Assembly: GCF_002994745.2 (NCBI RefSeq)
Contig: NC_037092.1
Coordinates: 80,546,824 to 80,610,823, forward strand
DNA length: 64,000 bases
DNA from: Rosa chinensis
Lineage: Eukaryota; Streptophyta; Magnoliopsida; Rosales; Rosaceae
Direction of reading: 5' to 3'
In this document: positions 55,779 to 64,000 of the stretch, piece by piece
Layout of the letters: each line of letters begins with the position of its first letter
Numbering within the stretch: the first letter of the stretch is position 1
Notes under the pieces: generated by a model
Seen by the model: the letters and a program-made list of their open reading frames with translations, nothing else
Told to the model about the DNA's origin: nothing
The model's database searches: none
Translations under genes and position numbers: made by a program

Positions 55779-58700
55779 CTTACATAATCCATCTTGTGTA
55801 GCCACTCCCACACAAGCATCAAACTTCTTATACCACTGTCTTGGGGCTTGTTTCAAGCCATAAAAGATCTTTTGCAGTTTGCATACCAAGTCCTCCTTAC
55901 CAGGTGCTATATAACCTTGAAGTTGCTTCTGTTGGAGAGGAAAGATCCCACATTGGAAAAGTGACAAATAAAATATAACTTATAAGTGGGTGGATCTCAC
56001 CCAATTGTACCGATGCCTTTTGTGATTAAAACCCAACACCTAACAGGTGGTTAAATTGGGACAGTATCGGTACAATGGTGGGCCACGGGCCACGCTTGTC
56101 GCTGTTTAACATGGTATCAGAGCGGGTCTCTCTCCAATTGTCATGGGCCCGAATTTGGGTTCCTTATATTGCCATCAGCATATTCCGATTAGATTGTTAC
56201 CAAGTGTCCAATGTGGGCCTTGGATTGTTATATTGGTCAAGTTTCCGATATGAGACTTGTGTCCCAATTTCCAATGTGGGAATTGGATTGTTAATTAATT
56301 TCACGTGCAGACCTAGAGTTAGGTTGCACGTGAGGGGGCGTGTTGGAGAGGAAAGATCCCACATTGGAAAAGTGACAAATAAAATGTAACTTATAAGTGG
56401 GTGGATCTCACCCAATTGTACCGAGGCCTTTTGTGATTAAAACCCAACACCTAACAGGTGGTTAAGTTGGGACAGTATCGGTACAATGGTGGGCCACGAG
56501 CCATGCTTGTCGCTGTTTAACAGCTTCATGTATATGACCTCCTTCAAATCACCATGAAGAAAAGCAGTCTTGACGTCTAGCTGCTCCAAATACAGACCTT
56601 CAGCTTCCACTAAACCAAGCACCACCCGGATTGTGGTATGTTTCACAACCGGCGAAAAGATCTCATCAAAATCAATTCCCTCCCTTTGCTGAAAAGCTTT
56701 CACAACCAACCTTGCCTTGTAACATTTGCTCCCATCAACTTCTTGCTTAATCTTGTAAATCTATTTGTTATGCAATGCTTTCTTGCCTGTTGGTAACTTC
56801 GCTAACTCCCAAGTATTGTTGGACATGAGAGAGTCCATCTCATCTTCCATGGCACCCTTCCACTTAGCAGAATCTTTATGTTGCATTACCTCAGCATAAC
56901 TCACGGGTTCACCACAGTCAGATAACAGCAAATAGTTAGCACAAGGCGTATTTATCAGCTGGTATTCCTCTAGTACTTCTTGACAATACTCTTGGCAAAA
57001 AAGGAGGTGTCACTGGCTCATCACTAGGAACTTGTTCTTTAGGTTGTGCGACCTCAGGAGCTTCTTGTTGTTGTCGTTCCTCCCCATGATTTCCCTTAGA
57101 CACATCTTCATTGGACAATTCTTCCAACCTTGCAAACTGCCAATCTTTTCTTACAGAACTTTTAGGCTCTGCTGCTTGCTTATTCTTGTACATCACCTCT
57201 TCATTAAAGATGACATTCCTGCTCCTTACAACTTTCTTATTCTGCATATCCCAAAACCTATAGCCAACCTCGTCACCTCCATAGCCTATGAATATGCACT
57301 TTTGAGACTTGGGATCCAACTTGCTTCTCCCACCGGACTCAATGTGAACATATGCCACGCAACCAAACACTCTTAAATGCGATAGGCCTATCTCTTTTCC
57401 ACTCCATTTTTCCTCAGGTAGGAGATGATTCAATGGTACTGATGGTCCACGGTTAATTAAATAAGCAGCAGTATTAACTGCATCAGCCCAAAACATGTCT
57501 GGCAATCCTGCGTGTATCCTCATACTCCTTGCGCGCTCATTCAGATTCCTATTCATGCGTTCAACCACTCCATTATGCACAATACTCTTTGAAATCAATA
57601 CCACAGTATTCACCTCCATTATCCTACCTCAGACATTTGATCTTCGACCCGGTCTCATTCTCTTCGATCGCCTTCCACTTCTTGAAAGTATCAAATACTT
57701 CCCATTTATTTTTCAAGAAATAAACCCATACCTTCCTTGTGGAGTCATCAATATAAGTCATATGGTACTTTGAGCCACCTAACAAAAGCTCAGGTGCAGG
57801 TCCCCACACGTCAGTATGAACCAACTCTAGTTTTGTATCTTTTGGTGCCTTGCCACCCTTTGAGAAACTAACAACCTTTTGCTTCCTAAATATGCAGTCT
57901 TCACAAAGCCCAATCTTCATTGAGTCCACACCATGTAGTTTACCCTTCGACTGAAGTACACCCATACCTTTCTCACTGATATGCCCAAGTCTACGATGCC
58001 ATAAGTATGCATCTTCATTTTTCTCAACGATCGCAGTGCCTTCATTGTTCTCAACAATAGCAACAATATTCAAGGTCGTATAAAGTGTCCTTGTCTTGAT
58101 TCCACGAGCTAACACCATAGCTCCTTTACACACCTTCCACGTACCTTTGTCAAAGGTAGTGCGACATCCTTCATCATCCAACTGACCCACAGAGATCAAA
58201 TTCCTCTACAACCATGATATGTGTCTAACATTGGTCAAGGTCTATGTTCCACCATTTGTCAATGAAATCTTCACATCACCCCTTCCCACAATCTCCAAGG
58301 CTCCACCATCAGCAAGAAACAGTTTGCCAAAATTACCACGTCGGTAGTTCACCATGAGCTCTTGTTGTGAAGTTGAGTGAAATGACGCTCCAGAGTCTAT
58401 GATCCATGACTCCAATGGTGCTTCAGCAACGCTTAGTACAAGTGCATCCGAATCAAACTCAGTTGTGTTTGCCATCTTCATTGTCTCCTTCCACTGGTTA
58501 CAGTTTCTCTTGACATGTCCAGATTTCCCACAATGCCAACACCCATCGGACCACTTTCCTGACTTGGACACGCTTCGGCCTTTTTCAGGTGCCCTAGACT
58601 TGGACCTTCCACGATTGTTGTTTGAGTTCTTGTTGAACGTTCTACCTCTATTTTCTATAGAGAGCGCAGAACTTGAAGGATCCTCAAGGTTATTTTGTCT

Positions 58701-59270
58701 TTGCGTCTCTTCATTCATAAGAATGTCACGCACATCATCAAACTTTAGCTTCTTCATAGTCCTAGCTCCACTACAAATCGAGTTCACAGACACATCCCAA
58801 TCCGAAGGCATGGAAGTCAACAACACCAAAGTTTTGATGTGTTCGTCGAATTTAACATCCACCGATGCTAGTTGCTTGATAATATCACCAACTATCCCAA
58901 CTTGCTAGCGAACAGATATACCCTTACCCATCTTCAAAGTGAACAGCCGCCTCATCAAGTACAACTGTTGAACGTCATTTGGCTTCTCATACATGTTGGA
59001 CAAACTATCCATCATCCCCTTCAACGTAGTCTCCCTGATAACAAATCACTGTACATCATTCGAAAGTGATAGTCGAACGGATCCAAGGGCCATCCTAGCC
59101 ATCTCGACAAATTCTTCCTCCTTCATATCTTTTGGGAGCTTGCCCTCTAAAGTCTTAGCAAGCTCCTTCAAATTCAAGTAGTCCTCCATTTGTGACCCCC
59201 ATAGGCTAAAGTCATTACCGTTGAACTTATCGTCCCTCTTCTCAACGTCTTCTATGCTCATTGTTTCCAC
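55779..59270 (-). pseudogene. E4 Copia gag-pol, many breaks
   Basis: ATG at 59270 (reads METMSIEDVEKRDDKFNG). Gag capsid region with stops at 59046 and about 58904, knuckle CWHCGKSGHVKRNC, protease IIDSGASFHST, stop at 58242. Integrase has WHRRLGHISEKG, CEDCIF and VHTDVWGP, a frameshift near 57620 where the second catalytic motif should be, then NGVVERMNRNLNERARS and LRVFGCVAYVH. Reverse transcriptase shows DVKTAFLHGDL, is split by the TRIM, and ends with KIFYGLKQAPRQWYKKFDAC. YVDD and RNase H are missing. Closest in style to Tnt1-type Copia proteins. Confidence 0.88.
55930..56522 (+). mobile_element. Complete TRIM (terminal-repeat retrotransposon in miniature), 593 bp
   Basis: Two 182-bp LTRs (55930-56111 and 56341-56522, five differences by eye), ends TGTTGGAG and TTTAACA, perfect duplication GCTTC at 55925-55929 and 56523-56527. 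The primer site TGGTATCAGAGC (initiator Met tRNA) at 56112-56123 follows the first LTR directly, and TGAGGGGGCG at 56331-56340 is the polypurine tract. The interior is 229 bp and has no gene. Such an element must be moved by enzymes of another retrotransposon. Confidence 0.95.
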
Positions 59271-59282
59271 TCTAGAACCTGA

Positions 59283-59294
59283 GCTCTAATACCA
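59283..59294 (-). other. Primer-binding site of E4
   Basis: Minus strand TGGTATTAGAGC, one mismatch to the usual Copia initiator Met site TGGTATCAGAGC, three bases from the LTR. Confidence 0.85.
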
Positions 59295-59297
59295 CTT

Positions 59298-59808
59298 TGT
59301 TATGAATTTGACCTAAAATTCCTCTTGTGGAAGCAGACAAGTGCAAAACAATATAGATAAACAATCGAGAAAACAAACACGAACTTGTTAACGAGATTCA
59401 GCAACGAACTTTGCCTACGTCTCCAGGCTGCTTGGGTTTCACTATAGAAGAAGAAGAATACACGAACAAGAATACAAGAATCTCTCACAAGAAGGTCTCA
59501 CCAACTCTCAAGACCTCACTTGCTCTCTCTGTTTAATGCTTCAAAGACTTGATCTACTACTACAACCTATGCCCCTATTTATAGATATCTAACTAGACCT
59601 TATAAGACATTGGAAACCTATTCTCAATAGACATAGAAACCATTACCAAGTAGGATTATGTAAGCAGGTAGGAAACAATCAAAACTCCTCTTTGATCAAG
59701 GATGAACAAATCCTTATCCTATGAGGAATCGGATCCACACACCCAACAATGCATTGATTCCAAGGGAAGAAAATAACCTAGGAAAAACGTAATTCGAAAA
59801 TCAGGACA
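59298..59808 (-). repeat. 5' LTR of E4 (about 511 bp)
   Basis: The inner end TTCATAACA (minus strand) is certain from the primer site. The outer end is proposed at TGTCCTGATTTT (59808) and has no second copy to confirm it. TATAAATAGGGG on the minus strand at about 59573-59584. Confidence 0.6.
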
Positions 59809-60346
59809 CTATTATTCTTCCTTTGATTGATCTAATGTTGTTCACTGTTTCTGGTGTGAAAGGAAAGTTTTGAGAGCTCGATGAGTAGTTGCTTTGGTGT
59901 GTGATACGTTGTCCTAAATAAACATTTTCCTGTCTTTTGAACTTGCGTAAACATTCCAACCTTCTAAATAGTCCGCTCTACCTAGTGTTAATCTTTATTG
60001 GTGGCATTTCTATGCAATCATTCTGCTTTGGAGCTGCGTTTTATAGTTTTTCGACTTTCAGTTTTCCATTGGAATTGGTAAGTTACTAAGCTCTACTCAT
60101 CAGTGTTATGCCTTTTGGAATGTTTATTTTGTATTATTGTTTACAAATTCTGCTGACATTTCAGCAAAGAAAAATATACTGGTAGAATGTAGTCTAAAGA
60201 AAGTTGAGGCCATCATTTACCCTTGAATAACTTCTCTTTCCAGTCACTTAATGGCTGCTAGTTTATTCTGATTACAACCATGAAAGAAGCTGTTGAACCT
60301 TAGTTGTTCATTTCCTGCAGGCTAGGAGAATCATACAGGACAACCC
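59809..60346. other. Unassigned sequence between Copia elements
   Basis: AT-rich, intron-like, no open frame of note. It may be intron of the host gene: a candidate acceptor CATTTCCTGCAG ends at 60320 and is followed by 26 bp (GCTAGGAGAATCATACAGGA...) before E5. That reading is weak. Confidence 0.3.
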
Positions 60347-60837
60347 TGTTAGAATCAACATGGGCTTGTCACACATTAACATATAGTAAATTGATAATTA
60401 GCTTAATGTCAAAACTAGTTCAACATGGACACAAACTGTAAATCAATACTTGTAACTTAATGAAAGAGTGTATCAATTCATTAAGGTAAGTAATCCAGTT
60501 CTTGGTCTGCAAGAAAGACTACAATGAAGTGTTACATTAAGAATCTAACTAGGAAACCTAATCCGATAAGGAATGCTTTAATGGGAAGCTTCTTGAGGGT
60601 TAAGTCACCTATATAAATAAGATGAATTGGTCCCTGTTGCCACCACGATTATTGCATTAGTTCTGTCCATTGAGAAGCAAGGTTGGTAAGCAACAGAAGG
60701 CTATATTCTAAGTGATCGTTGTTGTGCAGTTGTAGAGATGGAATCCATGCCAGTAATTGCTGAAGGTAAGTCTTGATCCTTTTATGATTATTGTCGAGTT
60801 GATGTGCATATGTTGTGAGCATGTATATGGTTTTACA
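60347..60837 (+). repeat. 5' LTR of E5 (491 bp), contains the likely gag start codon
   Basis: TGTTAGAATC...GGTTTTACA, then two bases and the primer site. TATATAAATA at 60610-60619. ATG at 60738 opens a short frame up to a strong donor, GAAG/GTAAGT, at 60765/60766. Confidence 0.85.
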
Positions 60838-60851
60838 ATTGGTATCAGAGC

Positions 60852-60918
60852 ATAGGCTCACAAATATGAATTCAGTTTTGCTTGGCATGAAATTCGTTTT
60901 AGGGTTTTGCAAAACATA

Positions 60919-60964
<46 letters not shown>

Positions 60965-62237
60965 GAGTTTTTGCTTTACTGGTCAAGTCACTGATCAGGT
61001 AACTGAGCAAGATCAGGTAACTGACCAAGTAACTGATCAGGTACCTGATCAAAGGTAAGTTACTTAATCTAGGCCCAGTCACAGCACTCGAACTATCCAA
61101 GCCCAAACTCGACCAAAACATGAAGAACAGGTGACCGTTGTATCACAACAGTTAGTTTTTGATCAAGGTGAAGGTCTGGGACTGGATTCGGAAACGAGCG
61201 AGATGTTTTCATCTCGAGAAGGGATTCAAAACCCCAACTGCTGTGAATCAAGAAGCCAATAAAGTCGATTGCTGCATCTGGTTATCAAATGCATGCTTCC
61301 GTTGAGATTTTTTGCAGCAAATTGGGGAAAAAGCAAAAACAGGTTTTTCTATGAAAATTGATTTGGATTCATAGCATGATTATTGAGTTTTTGATTGTGC
61401 CCAAGAACCCTAGTTGCATTCCCGACGTGCGTTAGGCTAGAGTAGATGGTGACAGGATAAAATTTACAATTTCTTGATTGTTCTGTGGTTTCTTGGAATC
61501 GAAACAATTGTGTTTGAATGTGTAATTGTGATTTGATATGCATGTTCAATTGATTGATGATATTGCATTGTATCTGTGATTGTGTAAAACTATATGAAGA
61601 ACAAAAATCTCCCAGAAATTGTTTACACATTGTTAAAGTTGACAGATACAAGAGCTTATTTTCTTACAAGGATGAATCTGGATAGAATATAAAGTAAAAG
61701 AGCTCATATGTTTTGTGGTTTTCTGTTGGCATAAGCGATTATGATGCACAAAGCATCATTCTTCACTGATGTTGGCAGAAAACACTGATCAGGTACCTGA
61801 CCAAGTAACTGTACCTGATCGAGTAACAAAACTGAAATTGTGTTTTGTGTTTTAAAACTATGCTTCAGTTTTATCTTCCAAAGAAGTGGTCAAGTATGGT
61901 TTTAGAATACAAAACAACAGTATGCATGCTTGATGAAAATAAATATGGATACTTAGAAAATTTTCTTCTGTCTAAAGATGTGGATAAATTTCTTTGGATA
62001 ACTTGTTTTCATTGAACATGGTATATTGATAGAGAACTCCAGGATGTTATGCTTCTGCTCAAAAGTGTTGCTTAACATTGTTTTTGGTTGTGGACTGACA
62101 TGAATGCAAGTATGGTTTGTTTAGGTTTTCTGTATGTTTTTTGTTTAGGTTGCTTAAAGCTTAATAAAACACAGAAAATTTAAAGTTATTTTCTTTACAA
62201 ATTGAGAACTCACATGAATTTTGTTTTTGCTCCTTAG
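60852..62237 (+). other. E5 leader, proposed intron
   Basis: No gene. Contains the microsatellite at 60919-60963 and two clusters of CAGGTAACTGA and GGTACCTGATCA words (60979-61045 and 61785-61829). Ends in the polypyrimidine tract and acceptor TTTTTGCTCCTTAG. Confidence 0.55.
60919..60963. repeat. (ATA)n microsatellite
   Basis: About 15 perfect ATA triplets in the E5 leader. Confidence 0.97.
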
Positions 62238-63014
62238 GTAACTCTTACATGAACTTGAACAGTGTCTTGATGCTAACTGGAACCAACTATAGAGCTTGGC
62301 TAGATTCTATAGAGAACTATATGGGAATGCATGAAAATATAGACTATTGCTTTACTGAGGATAAGCCTGCAGAGTTGAATGAAAAGAGCACCAAGAAAGA
62401 GACTGATCTTTACAAGAAGTGGCATAGATCCAATAGAATGGCTAAGAACCTCATTCGTACCTCCATGTCAAAAACTGTCAAGGGAAGTATAGAGGAGCCT
62501 GAGCTAGCATTAGATTTTTTGGAACTCATAGGTGTTAAGTTTAAAGAAAGTGAAAAAACAGAAGCAGCTAGGCTAACCAAAGAGTTTAATGATTTGAAGT
62601 ACATGGGTTCAGGGGGAGTTAGAGAGCATATTATGAAGATGATCAATATAAATGGCAGACTCAGGGAGCTCTTGATGGGGGTTAGGGATGAGTAAGTAGT
62701 GCATTATGCACTACATTCCTTGCCTAACAGTTTTAGTCATCTTAGGACCAGTTACAACTCTCAAAAGGGAAACTGGACTCTAGATGAACTTATATCCATA
62801 TGTGTGAATGAGGAAGCTAGGATCAAGGAAGAAAAAGAACCTGCTACAGCAATAAACCTCATAGAGAAGCCTAAAAAGAAAAAGCCCCAGAATAAGCTCA
62901 AGCCTATCAAAGCCATAACTAAGAGTTCAACAGCTGCAGTGGCCAAGGAAAACATGCCACTTTTGCAAAAGAGTAGGACACATGAAAAATGACTGCACTG
63001 GCTATAAAAATTAG

Positions 63015-64000
63015 TTAGCCAAAAAGGGTAAGATTTTTTCTAATACAGTTTTTTCTTTAGAAATTAATCTTATAAATGTTGAACCACAGTCTTGGTGGAT
63101 AGATTCAGGCTCACCTATTCATATTACCAATTCTTTACGGGGATTCATAAGGAGGAGAATTCCAAAAAGTGATGAAGTGAACCTGTGTGTAGGCAATGGC
63201 ATGAGAGTGGCAGTCAAGACTATTGGAACCTTAAAGCTCGATTTAGGATTAGGAAAATTGTTAGTTTTGGACAATGTTTTTTATGTACCTTCCATGAGAA
63301 GGAATTTGGTTTCAGTTTCTCTTTTAGTAAAATCTGGTTGTAGACTTGTTATGGATAGTAATGTAATTCTTATTTCTAAAAATTATGTTCAAATTGGTTC
63401 TGGTGTTATTATGAATTATTATTTACAGTTAAATTGTTCAATGGCTCAACAAGAAATTTTACTTGTTGAAAATAACACAAACAGTACTAGCACTTTAACA
63501 GGTGTTAAAAGAACCAAACTAAATGAAAAGTCTGCATTTTTATGGCATAGAAGACTCGGCTATGTTTCCAAAGAGAGACTGAAAATTTTGGTGAAAAACA
63601 ACATCCTAAATCAACTTGATTTTTCTGATCTAACAGACTGTGTGGAATGCTTTAAGGGAAAAATAACTAATACTAGAAAGAAGACTGCATATAGGAGCCA
63701 AAATTTATTAGAACTCATACACACTTATATATGTGGACCATTTAAGCATCAAACTATCTGTGGAAATGTGTATTTTATCACATTCATTGATGATTTTTCT
63801 AGATACAGTTATGTTTATCTACTTTCAGAAAAAGCACAAGCATTGAAAGTTTTTCAAATCTTTAAGTTTGAGGTAGAAAATCAACTAGAAAATAAAATCA
63901 AAACAGTAAGATTAGATAGAGGTGGTGAGTTCTATGGCAAGTACACTGAATCCGGCCAACAAAAAGGTCCATTTGCCTTGTTTTTGCAAGACAATGGAAT
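63015..64000 (+). CDS. E5 protease-integrase, partial, open to the window edge
   Basis: 328 codons without a stop after the TAG at 63012. Protease motif WWIDSGSPIHIT (Asp codon at 63102) and the usual downstream VFYVPSMRRNLVSVS. The integrase zinc region reads WHRRLGYVS, with Tyr in place of the second His, and CVECFKG. The first catalytic motif reads IHTYICGPF (63720-63740), where Asp is expected at the Tyr codon 63726-63728; the second, RLDRGGEF, is intact. Long open frame but two key residues changed, so the integrase is probably inactive. Reverse transcriptase lies beyond the window. Confidence 0.85.

Larger units (their letters stand above)
55779..59808 (-). mobile_element. Copia retrotransposon fragment E4 (Tnt1-like), 3' part missing
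   Basis: 5' LTR, primer site, gag, protease, integrase and part of reverse transcriptase on the minus strand. The reverse transcriptase stops after QWYKKFDAC near 55810-55779 and joins host exon copy 2; RNase H and the 3' LTR are missing. A TRIM is inserted at 55930-56522. Confidence 0.85.
60738..62996 (+). pseudogene. E5 gag, probably spliced from an LTR start codon
   Basis: Exon 1 (60738-60765, 28 nt) lies in the LTR and reads MESMPVIAE plus one base. The proposed intron 60766-62237 (GTAAGT...TTGCTCCTTAG) removes LTR end, primer site and leader. Exon 2 from 62238 continues in phase as GNSYMNLNSVLMLTGTNYRAW, a normal Copia gag start; without splicing, translation could begin at ATG 62249. 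The capsid region continues to a TAA at 62693 and past it in the same frame. A frameshift near 62945 leads to the knuckle CHFCKRVGHMKNDC (62955-62996), followed by a TAG at 63012. Confidence 0.7.
60347..64000 (+). mobile_element. Copia retrotransposon E5, 5' part (runs off the window)
   Basis: LTR 60347-60837, primer site TGGTATCAGAGC at 60840-60851, a 1.4-kb leader, gag and then protease-integrase open to the window edge. Left flank AACCC (60342-60346) is the expected target duplication; the right copy is outside. Confidence 0.9.

Noticed and set aside
60321..60346. A further exon of the host NRPD4-like gene before E5
   Set aside because: Only 26 bp after a possible acceptor and no clear match to the family; noted in the annotation but not claimed.
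60858..61121. Frame with a poly-Tyr run
   Set aside because: Created by the ATA microsatellite read on the minus strand.

Overview
The window is plant nuclear DNA made almost entirely of transposable elements. No bacterial, viral or organellar gene was recognised. The elements are plant LTR retrotransposon lineages (Ty1/Copia, Ty3/Gypsy of Tat type with a second RNase H, gag-only TR-GAG, a TRIM) and a CACTA transposon of plant En/Spm type. Introns, TATA boxes and a plant mobile domain gene fit a flowering plant, probably a eudicot; the species cannot be named from this sequence.

Layout. 1-6508: parts of a gag-only LTR element (TR-GAG) arranged LTR-internal-LTR with further internal sequence on both outer sides, which is the product of LTR recombination, and packed with minisatellites. 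6509-11519: a Copia element with a truncated 5' LTR and one polyprotein frame broken by three stop codons. 11520-11950 and 55097-55778: remains of a host gene that looks like the fourth subunit of RNA polymerase IV/V (NRPD4/NRPE4, Rpb4 family). Its exon is split by a 43.1-kb nest. 11951-55091: a Tat-type Gypsy element on the minus strand (called E1 here), with 1188-bp LTRs and target duplication GAAAG. 55779-59808: a 3'-truncated Copia fragment (E4) on the minus strand holding a complete 593-bp TRIM. 60347-64000: the 5' part of another Copia element (E5) on the plus strand, running off the window.

Nesting inside E1. A second Tat-type Gypsy element (E2, 14771-26046, plus strand, duplication ATCAT); a solo LTR of the E2 family (28856-29371, duplication GTTCA); and a 2.9-kb solo-LTR-like insertion (39035-53239) in the gag gene, itself interrupted by a CACTA transposon (39171-50490, duplication TAC). 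With these removed E1 is about 17 kb.

E1 and E2 each carry, between pol and the 3' LTR, a spliced gene on the opposite strand that converges on integrase. In E1 it is a plant mobile domain (PMD) protein with a coiled-coil tail; in E2 a protein resembling the 'putative gypsy type transposon' family. E1 also has a four-fold repeated domain between gag and protease and a zinc knuckle at the gag N-terminus. E5 appears to start its gag protein inside the LTR and splice over the whole primer-binding leader. Almost all coding regions are broken; the CACTA transposase, with one nonsense codon in its last exon, and the protease-integrase part of E5 are the least damaged. Positions, target duplications and exon boundaries were read by eye; family names rest on recognised motifs, not on database searches.
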